Source: Enoplosus armatus
Lineage: Eukaryota; Chordata; Actinopteri; Centrarchiformes; Enoplosidae
Direction of reading: 5' to 3'
DNA length: 64,000 bases
NCBI RefSeq assembly: GCF_043641665.1
Contig: NC_092193.1
Span: 6,166,001-6,230,000 of the forward strand
A model generated the notes under the pieces. That model saw only the letters and a program-made list of their open reading frames with translations. It was not told the origin of the DNA and searched no databases. The translations under genes and the position numbers were made by a program. Positions 42,764 to 55,280 of this stretch are shown here, in pieces (positions within the stretch are counted from its first letter, which is position 1; every line of letters begins with the position of its first letter).

Positions 42764-45700
42764 TGTGTGTGTTTAGTGACCCTGCCTCTCCCATTAACAT
42801 CTGTAAAGTACTGTATTTAACCTCAGTGGCCATTTCACCTGTGTGACCTCAGCCACTGTGTGAGTGAGCTACAGGTATTTTTCTTGCAGGTATTTGAGGT
42901 AGGCCGGGTTCTCGGCACAGGAAGCTGAGCTTTGTTTGCAAATAAAGACTTTTTGTTTGGAAATGAGATCTTGGAAAAGACGACTAGATGGCACACATTT
43001 TAACCAGAGCTGAAACAGTTGATCGATTAACTGAATCAATTGACAGAAGAAATAATTATTCTTTTCCCCTGTTTCTCATGTTCTGGTTAACCTGTTAGGT
43101 TATTTTGTTTTTTTGGTTAAACGCCACTTTATTTAGGAATATGTACCATGTACGCACAGGGCCCCTCTGCAAGACAGGGCCACAAAGTGATCTAATACTG
43201 CAGGGCTGTCTTAGTTTAGTGGCTCACATTCCTTAACAAATGTGCAATTAATGAAATTACCAAAAACCAATTGGGAGGCAGTGAATCTGGGCTCTTAAGG
43301 GTCTAGGGCCCCTGGGTCGTCGCCCACTTTGCCCGGTTGGTAATCCGGCCTTGTTCCTGTCCCAAAGTAAACCTGACCTTTACTAAATTATATGTTGCTT
43401 CAAGGGAAACTCACCTTGTGGCAGCGATTAAACAATATAACAGAAGACATGCAGTACATAAATATTTATATTACATACAGTTAAACAGTCAAACTCTTAA
43501 AGTGCCAACCACCAAAAACAAACCAAAGACCAAACAATATATCAATATATTAAATTTGCAACTTTAGAAACGCAATTGTTGTATTTGCTGCTTTAAATTT
43601 TATGCAACTTACCTTCACCTCCAGGGTTAAAACTAAAAACTGACTGCCCATAATGCACCTGGCTTTACGTAGCACCTGTTGCTCAAAGACGACATGCAGA
43701 GGACCAGAGCTGCAACTCAGTGATTCATTTAATTATCGATTTAATCTGTCAATTCTCCTAATAATTAATCGATCAATTTCCCTGAGCCAGATAATGAATT
43801 TTCTGTCAGTCGACTAATAAATAAATAGTTTGTTTCGGTGCTACAGTTTTATCTCGCATGTTTCAAATATGGCAGTCTGCCTGTCCCACACATTTGAATT
43901 TCTGAACCAAAAGATTTAAGAAAAATACACAACTTTGCCGTAACTTTCCTGTCTTCTTAAAATAATATCAATATTCATAGGAAATAAAATGTTTCTTTTA
44001 CTGATTGCAGTGTTTTTCAGCATTTTTTGGCACAAACTTGTTGCTACCAAACAGCCTCGCAGAGTTCAGTCTCCTGCGACCATCGTTCTGTCTTTACTTC
44101 CAGGTGGCTTATTTCGCCTGATGAATCATTGCTCAGGACAATGAGCTCTGCAGCCTCCGTAACCCCGCCGACACCAACTCGCTAGCTGTCAGAGGCGAGA
44201 GCGATGGTGCGTGTGCCGTGAAGGAGAAACTTTTCCGCCTCTTGCCCCTCTGTAGAAGCTCCATGTTGCTAGTGATTAGTGGGATCTGCTGTCTGACGCT
44301 CGCTTTTACGCTCTGCTGCCATCTCAAGTCATTTGTCTGAATTCCCCAAAACCCCTGAGGGTGGGAGAACATGAGAGGAGGTGGGAGGGGAGGGGAGGCT
44401 AAGGTCAGGAGGAGGTGTGTGTGTCTGTGGGGGGAAGGCTGGTTGAGGGAAATATACAGTTGTGGAGAGATTCACAAGCCACAACTCTGTCCAGACCGGG
44501 CTGTTTAGCAGGGTGGGGCAGCAGATTTCAAAGTTAACACACAGCAGCGGCCGCTCGGCAGGACAAGGCAGCACATGTTCACTTTCTCTCCAGAGTCCCT
44601 TTGTCTCCCCGCAGCTGAGTTTTGACTGATTACAGCAGTTTCCGCTCGAGAGGCGAGGGTAGCCTAATAAGAGCTCTTAAAGTTGTCGAGATAACCTCAT
44701 CCATTTCGGTGAGGAAACTGTTGTTAGTGGGGTTACAACTACCGGTTGTTGCGATTAATCTGTCCTTTTTAGTTTTTATGATTGTGTAATTCTGTAAAAT
44801 GTCAAAAAGGTGATGTCTTCTAAATGCTTCTTTTGTCCAACCAACAGTCCAAAACCCAAAGAAATTTAATTTACTGGCTTTATAAGACTAGAACTGGAGA
44901 TGTTGTTCTGCACCTTAACCATTTGTCCACCACCACTAGTTGTTTTAAGGCTCGAGCAGACAATGCCTTTTTGTCCTTCTGCATGTCAGTTCTGGCTGTT
45001 TTCATGCTTTTACATCAGTCGTTTATAATTTTCTCTATGTGTGCTATTTAGATCCATGACTTTATGACTGTTGTCAAATCATTAGCTTTGTGTGAAAACA
45101 AAATCCATAGAATTCACAAGTAAGTACGGAGAGCACCCGCAAATTTACTTCTTGAAATGTGCTAATTCGCTTTCTTGACGAGAGTTAGATGAGAAAGTCG
45201 ATGCCACTCTCATGTCTGTGTGCTAAATATGAAGCAGGAGCTGGGAGACAGTTAGCTTAGCTAGCATTAACTGGCAGCAGGGTCAAACAGCTAGCATGGC
45301 TCTGTCCAAAGTTCAAAAATACACCTACAAGCATCTCTAAAACTCAGTTATTAGCACGTTATATGTTGTTTGTTTAACCCGTGCACAGAATTGTAAACAT
45401 TTATAGTTTTAAAAGGTAACTATTTCTTGATATGAAACTGTTTATTTGCTAAGACAAGGAAGTCAGTGCGCCCGGCTGTTGTTCGCTAAGAAATAACCCC
45501 GCAAATTATCATTATTTATGTTTGTGCATCAATTAAACAAAACAAGCTATAGCATGTTTATTAAGTGAACTTTAGATGTGTTAATAGGCTAGCTGTTTCC
45601 CCCTGCTTCAAGTATTTATGCTAAACAAAGCTAACCGCCTCTTAGCTCTCCCTCTAAAACCACAAATTGTAGTTTTTACATTTTTGCTTGAGTTTGTATT

Positions 45701-48700
45701 AAACAAATGAGTACAATGAGTATAACGTGTTAATTAGCGAGCTTTAAAGATGCTGGTTTGGACAGAGCCAGACTACCTGCTCCCAGTCTTTATGCTAAGT
45801 TAAGCTAATCACCTCCTAGCTCTAGCTTACTTAAAGACATGAGAGGTATCAATCATCTCATCTGTTGTGAATGAGTATATTTCCCAAAACTATTTATTTA
45901 GAGGGTTAGATATCCGAGCTAGCTGTTTCCTTCTGCTCCCAGTCGTTACGCTAAGCTAAGCTAAGCTAACTGCCTCCTCCAGCTCCATGTCTGTTAAAGC
46001 CTCTTCTATTTCCATGAAATGGTTTTAAAAAGTAATTTTCTTTCAATGTTTTGTGAAATATGAGATGCATGTTTCCCCCCCCGGGCAGCTGTTTAGTTTT
46101 ATTATAATTCCACCTTATGAGAGTCATAATTACTCCTGGGATCAGATCTTGATCAGAGGTTTGGGGATCGAGAGGCTGGTGATTAAGTGAACTGTGTGTG
46201 GTTTTGCAATCCCTCACTGGTGAGTCATTGGAGAGTCTTTTATCATCGCTGAGACTGTTTACGTGTAGGAGGTGGCTTCTGCGAAGATATAATGGAGGAG
46301 CGGGGGAGAAAAAGAGTTTAAAGAAAATGGAAAAGAAAGCAAAAGGGGGGAGAGAGAGCGAGAGAGGGAACATGACGGGGAGTATAAAAAGGCTGAGCAG
46401 AGGCAAGGGAGAAAGGGAGGGAAGGAGGGGGAAAGTGTGTTTTTGGGAGGAGGGGGGGCAGCCATGTTCTGTTCCCCAGGTGTTTTCTCCCCCCCCCTCG
46501 TCGCGGTGACCTTGACTTGGAGGAATGTGCTCCCTGTTCTGTGTCAGGAGAGAACAGGGGGGGGGGAGAAAGAGGAACTCCTCTGGCAGTCTCACCCACA
46601 TTTCAATCCCACCTACACGTTTGAGTTTAGTTCCCTTCACTGTCTCCACCTCCCCGGAGACGAGCCGAGGTTGAGGAATGGAGCTCTTTTTGTGGTTTAA
46701 GTGTTTCGTAGAAGAGTTATGGGATCAGCAGAGGTTTCATGTTTTTGGAGAAGCTCTTGTAATAATATTACCTTCCTTCTATAAAAAGCAACAGGAGAAA
46801 TTCTCTGGAAGAATTTTTTCTGTTTTTTTTTTTCCTGTGTCGACAAGCCCGTGTGTGAAGCATGTTACAGAAATGAACCCAGCGAACCAGATTTATATTA
46901 TAAAAGTATTATTATTTCAGTGTAAAAGGCTGCTATAGGTGCATCTTTTCATAACGAAGCACCCTGTAAACCTGCAGTTTGTGGAAATTACAACTTTTTA
47001 TCCTATGTCTGACCTGAGACTTGGACTTATTGTATTTATATTGATTCAGATTCCTGAACTCAGTGTATTTACCAAGAACTGATCTCATACCAGCCCTCTC
47101 TTTTCTTCAAATTTAAAATATGCATACCATACTGCATGAAACATATGTTGGAATAATTGGTGATGGCATAAACACTGAATTTTATAATGACACTGACAAA
47201 GTATTTAATGTGGATACCCGATCAGTTTGATCAGCTCCGTATCTGTTGCAGATACCGATTCAGGGTATCAGTGCATCCCTGACGAAAAGGATAATTCTGG
47301 TTCACAACAACTTGGGTCTTATTTCTGTAGTTTTGGCCATAATTGCTGCCAGCTAAGTAAATGTTAACATCTGGGAACACGGCCACATCGCTATAACAAG
47401 GAGCAGTCAGGCCAAATTATTTAAATCACTTTATTCTCAGGCAAAACTGAAAGTTGCTGCTAATAATCTATTTACTGTAACCAGGAATTTGGTCTGTAAA
47501 CTGGTAATTATTTTACAGTCCGTCTTTGTTTTCCCCTCGAAATAATTTTTGGGGTAACCTGGGGGTTTGTTTAAAACCTGTCTGATAGAAGATTCCAGCA
47601 ATTCAACTTGATTGAATAAAATAGTCACAAGTTGTAGTAATACCAGAATTGTCCTTTTTAAGTCTCAAAAATGAGGACTTGAGACTTGATTTGGATGTGA
47701 TTAGTATGAGACTGTACTTTAATATCCAGAAACAAAATGGATAAAAAGATAAACAAGGTCATCAACATCGGTGTTGCATAGCCGCACATGTTGAATATAT
47801 GGTTATTAGGCCTCTTCACTTGAACCAATGGAAAAAAAACTATACAGTTTTAAAAGGAAAGTTCAATGTAAAATAAATTGGCACAAAATGGAAATACAAA
47901 GTAAAGTACAAAGACCTCAAATTTGTACTTAAGTGCAGTACTTGTCACCGTACGGTCCACTGAGTGTGAAACCATTTAAGAAAATGATTTGAATGCTGTG
48001 AACTTTGACACGTCACAGCCTGCTCTCTGTGTGACGTAAATACTTTGACCTGGATCTTTTATTTTGAAAATTACCCTTCATTTGATTTTAATGTGTGATG
48101 GACAGCTACGTTTTCCAGTTTTCTGAAATTTGCCGTGATTAGCGGGAACCGTTTTTTTTTTACCAAAGTTTTTGTAGATATAGATCGATGAAGCATTTTG
48201 AAACACAGAATTATGTTTAAAAAAACAAATAAAAAAAACACAGATTGGACTTCTTGACTGGTTTCAATTAAAGGTTCAATAAATCTCAAAATGTAATAAT
48301 TAGAAATCCATAAATATTATACCTGCATATGCACAGAGGATGCATCTTGTTGCTGTTTGGTTCAGGTGCTCTCTGCCGATTTCCTTGTTTGTATTCACCT
48401 TACTGTTTAACTCGGTAACGCTTTAGATTACGTAACATAACGTACAGCAGAACTCTTCCCAATTCACACCGCACTAAACAGAGTACCATTACAGAACGTA
48501 GCAGTACTTACACGTAGGTACAAGGTACGGGAAGTTGGGGAATAAGTGAGTAACAATCTGGGAACTCAAAAATAATTTATACTGTAGGTATTTTGTTAAC
48601 TAACTAACCTATTATTATGAGTACTAAAAATGACACTGTAAATTGGGAAGAGTTCTGTCGCACGTTGCGGGCTGTAACTCTTAATATTTAACTGTTCAAA

Positions 48701-51700
48701 AAATGCACTTAATTGTTTTATCACCTTGATACTACTCCTAATTTTTGTGATAATTTGCTTGTTAACAGGATTTTGAGCTGATGACTTGTTTCAGTCCCCT
48801 TCAAAAAAAATGACGCATCACTTCCGTTGCTCAGCTGTAAAACTTCAACCCGAATTTAGAGCCTAAATAGGCTAAAATATACCAAGAAAGAATCATGTCC
48901 ATTATCTGCTGCTCAAATCCCTGTTTTTATCAGCAACTCAAATAGTGAAACTTAATTCATTATCAGGCCTCCACACAGCATGAGCCACAATATTTTGGGA
49001 ACAGAAGTGTTGAGGATCAGTGATGATGAGTCGGTTTTGTTTTATGTGTTACTGTTTTGCTGACGCATGTTTTTGTGTGTGTCCTGCAGGAGCTGTGCCA
49101 GTGTCGCCCGTCTGATGGGAACTGTTCGTGCTGTAAAGAGTGCATGCTGTGTCTGGGGAACCTTTGGGAAGAGTGCTGCGACTGCGTGGGTGAGTGCAGC
49201 GTCTCATTCGTTAGCAACACATATTTTAAAGCTGACAGCAAGTTAGTCAGCATATTATTTTTGGATTTTTAAACTTTACTGCTCGGCCCACGCTCCTGTC
49301 TCACGTGGACTCACAGTGGCTGAGCAGGTTCAAACAGGCAACTCAGTAAAACACACAACTGATGAGGACTGATGTTGAGCTGAACATCTGTTAAAGAGAT
49401 CAGTGCCAGATTGAGTTGCATAAATGTGACTGTTGCATTTAAAAATTAACGTGTGAGGCACAATTTAAAGTGAAACCACAGCAGAGGAATTGAATTTGAT
49501 GTTAATTTTCAGTTTCCTCAGTTCATCCCACATTTAAGACTTCATCATCTGGTCATCCACCTGCCACTGTGGCCAGATGGAGTCTCACTTTTTCCATCAT
49601 AGCTTCCACCAAATTGGTAGCTGGTGGCAGTAGAGAGAACTGAAACAAGGACTCAGGTCTTGGGCTCAGCAGTGGCGGTAGAACCAGGACCCTGGATGTG
49701 TTTTTGTTTTTTCAGAAATTGACAAAGACAAAATTTGATCAACTTATTTCAGTTTCAAGATACTATATACATGTTTTGATTTATTCAACACCAGCGTCTT
49801 TAGAGTTCATGGCTGTGACAGATTTTCTTAATTGTCATCCATTTCGTGTATCAAGTTCATTTCATAGCTAAAATTAGATTTGGTTGGATTCAATTTTATT
49901 GTGCATGTAGATTTATATAAAGATGAATAGTCGTCCTCCCTATTTATCATTTATGAGCGCTATATACACATTTAATAAAAGGTTTATAACACTTTATAAG
50001 CAGATTTAAGGACATTTTTCAAGTGTTCATTAATGTACAGTATCTATTAACAATTATAACTTCTGTGAAGACATATTTTATTTTCCTATATTGTCATTCA
50101 CTATCTGTTTATATGCCTTCACTTATTAGTGCCTACAGGATGTTGACAAATACATTAATAAACTCTTATATCTGCTTACAGCTACATGTGTGTTATAAAC
50201 CATCTGTAAAATGTATATTTGTACACTTCTAATGAATGCTACATGGAGGGGGTTTAAAGTAAAGCGTTACCAAATGGATGAAAGTACTGCAAAAAGAACA
50301 TAAAACCAATATACAACATGTATGTGCAGTATGGAGCCAGTATATACAGTAGAATGAGTCTGGTTAAGTGACAGTATATTAAGTATAAACAACAAGTAAT
50401 ATGAACTTTGTTAAATGAAGCGATTATGTGCAGCTGAATAAAGTTAAATACAGATGACAGGAATTGAAAATACAGCAGGTAATGATCCCTATAATTGATC
50501 ACACTGTGATTGTAACGTATTTAAAATGATTCTGGCACTAATCTCTTTCCGTACATGTGACACTTGAGTTGCGTCTCAGTCTTGTTAACCTCTCAGTCGC
50601 CCCGCCGCCGAGCACTTTCTCCCTGTAAGACGGCTGTGAAGAATGAGATTGTGGCTGAAATGCACTTGGCAGTCGAGAAGCTTGCAGGTTTAAAAGGGAG
50701 CCGGTTTGTTCAGAGTGTTTCTGCTCTGATACGAGATGAGTGTGAGGTGAGGGAAGCCAGATATCGAAGGTGCCTCTGAGAGGTGACAGTGTGGAGGTTA
50801 ATGCAAAGCAGAGCCAAGAGGAGCGCTGCGGATCAGAGTGTAGGAAATTAAAGGAATATTGTCACTACTAAGTGGCAGCTACGCACGTGGACAGGAAGTC
50901 TTGAGGTTTTCCAGAAGATCAAAGCATGAAGAGGCCGGAAGAGAGAGGGGACGAGGAGGTCGACCCGCTCAAATGAACTTTGACTTTCAGCCCCTCCTGC
51001 TGAGGGCCGGCGGGGGTGTAAATCCCAGCGAGATCCAAAACAACCAGATTTGTGAAATGAGTAAACATTTGGCCGGTTAGCTCCTGTCTTCATCTGTAAC
51101 CCGCTTCAAACCAGCAGAGGTGGGGTTACAAACCTTTGAATGGGTCAAATTTAAAGACCTGGTTCCTAGATTATGAGACGATGGGCCCCTGGACACAGAC
51201 ATGTAAGAAGCCCCCCACCCCTGCATGACGTTTCTTATTTTTAGTTGTTTTGTTTCTCTTTGTGGTGATTTTTCATCAATTTTTTCGTGCGTCATTTTGA
51301 GCGTTCTGCGTCTCGTTTTGCATCTCTGTAGTCATCTTTCATTTGTGGTCATTCTGCGTGTGGTTTTGCATCTGTTTTGAGTGTCTTTGTGGTTGCTTTG
51401 CATCTTTATGGTCAATTTGCATCAATTAATTTTTTTTTTGTCTCGTTTTGCGCATCATTTTGCTTTTCACTTTGTGTCTCTGTGGTCGTTTTGTTTCCCT
51501 TTGTGGTTGTTCTACATCTCTTTGTGGTCGTGTTGCATCAGTTTTTAGTTTTACACGTCGTTTTCTGTCGCTTTGTGGTAATTTTGCGTTACTCTGTTGT
51601 CATTTTGCACATCTTTCTGGTCGTTTTATTAACTTCCCAACAAGAAATGTTAACAGCGAGTTCATACAGAGGTTCTGGTCCAGGGGCCATCAGGTAGGGG

Positions 51701-54700
51701 GGCACCAGTGGGGGCCTGTGCCACCCTTGGTTACCCCTCTGGCCCAGCCCCTGCAAACCAGTAGGCTCTCAGATCAGCTTTGACAGACAGATATTGCTGT
51801 ATGTGCTGACAGGGAGGCTTTATTAAAGCTCTTTCATGTGGAACACAAATACAAGTATCTGACACTGAGCGCTGAACTCACTGCTGCTGCAGCACAGATG
51901 TTGTGGTGGTGGAGTTTTCCTACCAGGACAGGCCTTTTACAAGACACAGAGGATCGCCTGTAGCTTTAAGCAAGTATTTATTTCTCATTTATACGTTTTT
52001 ATTTTTTCCTTACAGCGCTAGCCTTATGACCACGTTAAGTAAGTTTCCACTCTAAACATGTTATCTGTGCCAAACGCTGGCTACTTTGAAGTGTGTATCT
52101 GCGAGTGGTTAGAGCGGCAGCCCAGTGGAGGAGCGGTGGGGAGAGGACAGTTTGTATTTTAAAGGAAGGGAGGACACGGAGGGAGGACCCATGTGTGCGC
52201 TTTATCTAAAACAGCTGCTCTGGCTCTGCTTTTAGCATTGGTCTGTAATCCAATTCCTCTGTCAAACTCCATTCCCCATTAAATGATTTACCCATTAGCT
52301 ATAATTCACTTTGACTCATTTAAAGGGTTAGGAAGATCATATCTGAGGATGTGGGGACTTGGTCAAGTGATTACTACTGTATTTGGAAATTAAATGAAGT
52401 GTTAAAAGGATCTTAATTGAGACGAGATACTCTTGACAGCGGTGTGGTTTTACAAAAGTGCCCTTGTGAGCTGAAATCATGTGTGAAACCACTGAACTGT
52501 TAAACGTGTGTTCACGTGTTTTGAGTAAAAGGGTCAGTTCACCCTAATCACACAAGAAAAACATCACTTTTAGTGGTATCTAGACATGCAGATGGGAGAC
52601 ATATAGACAGATAGTTTGGGGTTTATTCGCCCAGGTTTTAAGATCTGAGATTTCTGCGTCTATCCCAGTCAAGGCTGTAGCTAGCACCGAGGACTAGCAT
52701 CATGTCCTTGCTAATATATGTGTGTGAATTTCGGGGGTTTAGGAGTTTACGTTCGATAATGAAACACATATTACACGTAGGGTTTTTAAAGGCTGATTAT
52801 GATATTTTTCAGACAAAATTTGACAATATAAGATAAAGATTCAGTGTAGAGAAGGTTTTGAAACAACATTTAGACCATAATGTACCAAGATATAATTTAC
52901 AGAAAATACAACAGAGTTTGGTTGGTGGCATGTCAGCAGCACATCTTACAGTAGGTAGTTGAATTTGTGCTCATGACTCATGTATTTCTTAAATCTTTGC
53001 TATAGCCCTGACACCAATGCAAGGGAGGTAAACTTGGTTTGTTGTACTCACTGTGTTGAAAATTACATAAAAACATTGTATAGAACTGAATAATAATTCA
53101 ATAGTGTCTTTGCAAGCACAGTATCGCCGTTACTCTGGTTAATCCATTTTAAGAGTACTATTTTTCTACTATTTCTTTGTTAGAAAGTAATGACATGAAG
53201 CAGTAACAGGGACAGTATCTCTGTGGTGCTCACAGCATTGAATAATGTATTTATTTTTTAAATTACCAAACTAAATCCCATTCACTTCCATTGTTTTGGA
53301 GGGCGGCTGAAAAAAAGAGACGAACACTCTATCTCAAATCCTGTACAAATAAACTAAAACTATCTGCATGGTTAAAAAAAAGAGATAAAAGATGTTGTTA
53401 AATTGTCATGAACTGAACTGACCCTGTAATGTCTTCCTCCATCTCTTTTACGTCAGGTATGTGTAACCCCAAGAACTACAGTGACTCTCCAGCCACGTCG
53501 AAGAGCACCGTGGAGGAGCTGCACCGTCCGATCCCCTCGCTGTTCCGCGCCCTCACAGAAGGCGATGCTCCGATCAACATGATGGTGGTGTCCTTCCCCG
53601 TCGCCGAGGAGCTCTCCCATCACGAGAACCTGGTGTCCTTCCTGGAGTCCCTCGACAACCAGCCCCAGAACGTGTCCATGCCTGGCAACAGCATCCACGC
53701 CAGCTACGACACTCAAGGTACCGCTTCAGCAATTAAAACTACTTCACTAGCTTCTCAAATCCATATCCTATCCATGTTAATCCCTATTAATGTTAGTCCC
53801 TCATCATAGGAAGTTTGAGATTCAGATTTTCAGTGTAAAATAACAAAAGATGTGAATGTGTCCACTCAAGTAACTTTACTTACTATAGATATAATTTTAC
53901 TTAAGTATTTCCATATATTATGCCACTTTATACCTCCATTTTACTACATTTCAGAGGGAAATATTATACTTTTTACCACATTTGTCTGACAGCTATTGTT
54001 AATAATTAATTTGCAGATAATGATTTGACATGTGAAACACATGAGTTTATAAAATATGAAGCATTGTCATGGATTAAACGACCCAACGATATATAAAGCA
54101 GTTTAAACAAAGCAAAACATGACCCAAAGCCCTGATGTCTCCTGAGAAAATGGGACAAAATTCTGAAGGAGCCTTTTGAAATAAAAAACAATCAAGTAAT
54201 AAAAAAATAATAAAGTCAAACATTTGCTTGTTGCAGCTTCTCAAAGGTGAGAGCTGCTTTTCTGTGTTTTATCTTTGAGTTTTAGACTATTGGCCACCTT
54301 CGGCTGTAGGAAATTTTGTTGGACATTTCGAAAAACATAAACAATTATAAATAATCAACAGATAATTTAACTATAAAACAACAATGATCAACAGTAGTTT
54401 CTAGTTGCAGCCCTATTGGAGAGAAGCCATGTGCTTCTGATGGACCTGAATCAAGAGTATTTACTTGCAGTTTGAACACGTGCGGCCTCTCATTGGTTTT
54501 AAGCTCCTGTACAGAACTTACATCACATCCACATCACTCGTAAAGGTCCTGAATAAGTTACACGGCATGAGAAAAAGAAGCCTGCTTTGCTCACACGCTT
54601 TGTTATTACATAGTGTTCTGGTCCTGTCAGGTCCAGTCAGATTTTTCATTTGCATTTATGCACACTCACTAAGACCCATGGTAATAAAATCAGGCCCGAC

Positions 54701-55280
54701 CCAGAGCTGAAGTAGACTACAAAGTCTTGAACTAAGACCAGTTCGGGCTGGGTCGGGTTTTCTAGTTTAGGAAATTGTAACTGGGTTGAAAGTGTTGTTC
54801 CGCTGCCATTTTTTTTTCTTTTCATTTGCGGCTGTTTTGGCTGTCTTCCTCCTCAGCCGGTGCTATTTGCTATAAAGACACACTCATAATAGGAGCGTTC
54901 CCACAGAGCTGAGCAGTTAACTCATTAAGCTCACCAGAACATATGGTCACACTTAGTTGCAGCAAATTCATTTCACCCCTGAAGTAAAAGTAGGAACATT
55001 GAGGGTTAAATGTAATTACTTCTAAAATGGTGCTTGCTTTTCATAAACCACGTTTTACTGGATTTGTGACTCACGTCTTTCTTTTTTTTACATTTCAGAA
55101 AACATGTGCACAGTGGTGTACTTTGACGACTGCGTGTCTATCCGTCAGTGTAAAATATACTGTGAGTCAATGGGAGGATCCAAGTACCGCTGGTTTCACA
55201 ACGCCTGCTGCCAATGCATCGGACCTGAGTGCGTGGACTACGGCAGCAAGGCTGTGAAGTGCATGAACTGTCTTTTCTGA
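41347..55280 (+). CDS. twsg1: TWSG1, Twisted gastrulation BMP modulator
   Basis: Coding exons 41347-41472, 49090-49189, 53457-53717 and 55099-55280 (TGA) give 222 residues, against 223 in human. The product is a secreted cysteine-rich protein that binds BMPs and Chordin and can raise or lower BMP signalling, acting in dorsoventral patterning. Residues 1-25 form a signal peptide (hydrophobic core [14 protein letters not shown], mature start near CNKALCAS). The N-terminal Cys-rich domain runs to about residue 80 ([19 protein letters not shown]). A conserved middle reads [21 protein letters not shown], and the C-terminal Cys-rich domain ends CMNCLF. N-glycosylation sequons are at N53 (NCS), N82 (NYS) and N147 (NVS). 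Introns are 7.6, 4.3 and 1.4 kb and hold only repeats that I can see. Start has A at -3. Confidence 0.97.
42709..42764 (+). repeat. (GCGT)14 microsatellite
   Basis: Fourteen perfect tetranucleotide units followed by a few GT units, in twsg1 intron 1. Confidence 0.95.
43011..43090 (-). mobile_element. ATTAATCGATTA-type repeat fragment
   Basis: GAGCTGAAACAGTTGATCGA followed by ATCAATTGACAGAAG marks one end of the same family; the rest is lost. Confidence 0.55.
43105..43345. repeat. Degenerate fish interspersed repeat
   Basis: A stretch with GGGCCCCTCTGCAAGACAGG, GGGTCTAGGGCCCCTGGGTC and GGTAATCCGGCCTTG, which recalls a common teleost repeat. The family is not identified. Confidence 0.4.
43705..43848 (+). 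mobile_element. ATTAATCGATTA-type repeat, internally deleted
   Basis: Both ends are visible, AGAGCTGCAACTCAGTGATT and GTCAGTCGACTAATAAATAA, but only about 140 bases separate them, so the middle is missing. Confidence 0.6.
44733..44888 (+). mobile_element. ATTAATCGATTA-type repeat, partial
   Basis: Contains CAACTACCGGTTGTTGCGATTA-like ends and TTTTGTCCAACCAACAGTCC, a phrase shared with the 18840 copy. Confidence 0.6.
45150..45990. mobile_element. Cluster of GCTTAGCATAAAGAC-type elements
   Basis: At least two copies or fragments of the family also seen at 27658-28134: CAGTTAGCTTAGCTAGCATT and AGCATGGCTCTGTCCAAAG (45260-45310), GGCTAGCTGTTTCCCCCTGC (45588), CTTTATGCTAAGTTAAGC (45787-45806), and a further fragment from about 45915 with GCTAAGCTAAGCTAAGC. 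Nested or tandem insertion is likely; exact borders are not resolved. Confidence 0.6.
46283..46450 (+). repeat. Polypurine tract
   Basis: A strand-biased run rich in AGAGAG, GGGAGG and AAAGAAAG, followed by G8-G10 homopolymers to about 46566. Its complement gives a Pro/Ser/Leu-rich 227-codon frame with no homology or splice support. It lies in twsg1 intron 1. Confidence 0.75.
47150..47285. repeat. Fish interspersed repeat fragment (…CAGTGCATCCCTGA)
   Basis: GATACCGATTCAGGGTATCA, then GTGCATCCCTGA, resembles the terminal part of a common teleost repeat. Family not named. Confidence 0.45.
48413..48670. mobile_element. Foldback-type repeat starting GGTAACGCTTTA
   Basis: GGTAACGCTTTAGATTACG is a typical start of a teleost miniature element. 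Inside, CAGAACTCTTCCCAATTCAC (48448-48467) is matched in inverse at 48638-48657 with one mismatch. It lies in twsg1 intron 1, 0.4 kb before exon 2. Confidence 0.55.
50255..50275 (-). repeat. Terminal fragment of a GGTAACGCTTTA-type element
   Basis: AAAGTAAAGCGTTACC is the complement of the same terminal motif as at 48413. The AT-rich sequence from about 49990 may be its body. Confidence 0.4.
51240..51625 (+). repeat. Degenerate minisatellite (TGTGGTCRTTTTGCATCTC-like units)
   Basis: Many imperfect units built from TTTGTGGTCGTTTTG and GCATCTCTTTGTGG, roughly 20-24 bases each, in twsg1 intron 2. It is flanked by text such as GGGCCCCTGGACACAG and CCAGGGGCCATCAGG, which may be the arms of one larger element (51180-51690). 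It produces a spurious hydrophobic ORF. Confidence 0.75.
52526..53429. mobile_element. Candidate miniature DNA transposon with TIRs
   Basis: The left end reads TAAAAGGGTCAGTTCACC (52526). The complement of the right end, at about 53412-53429, is TTACAGGGTCAGTTCAGT, so AGGGTCAGTTCA is shared as inverted ends. Interior phrases such as TTTAGTGGTATCTAGACATG and CCCATTCACTTCCATTG recall a common fish element. The right end stops about 28 bases before twsg1 exon 3. Confidence 0.6.
53860..54060. mobile_element. Fish interspersed repeat (…ACATTTCAGAGGGAAATATT…)
   Basis: ACTTAAGTATTTCCATATAT, then CACTTTATACCTCCATTTTA and CTACATTTCAGAGGGAAAT, match a widespread teleost repeat from memory. It lies in twsg1 intron 3. 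Confidence 0.6.
54205..54415 (-). mobile_element. ATTAATCGATTA-type repeat copy
   Basis: Ends TTTCTAGTTGCAGCCCTATT, the complement of the family start, with GAGAGCTGCTTTTCTGTG inside. It directly follows the previous repeat in twsg1 intron 3. Confidence 0.6.

Noticed and set aside
45966..46649. Minus-strand 227-codon ORF rich in Pro, Ser and Leu
   Set aside because: Produced by a strand-biased polypurine tract and repeat fragments in twsg1 intron 1; no domain or splice support.
51377..51697. Hydrophobic 106-codon ORF
   Set aside because: Encoded by the TGTGGTCRTTTTGCATCTC-like minisatellite, so the periodic Val/Leu/Phe is a by-product.
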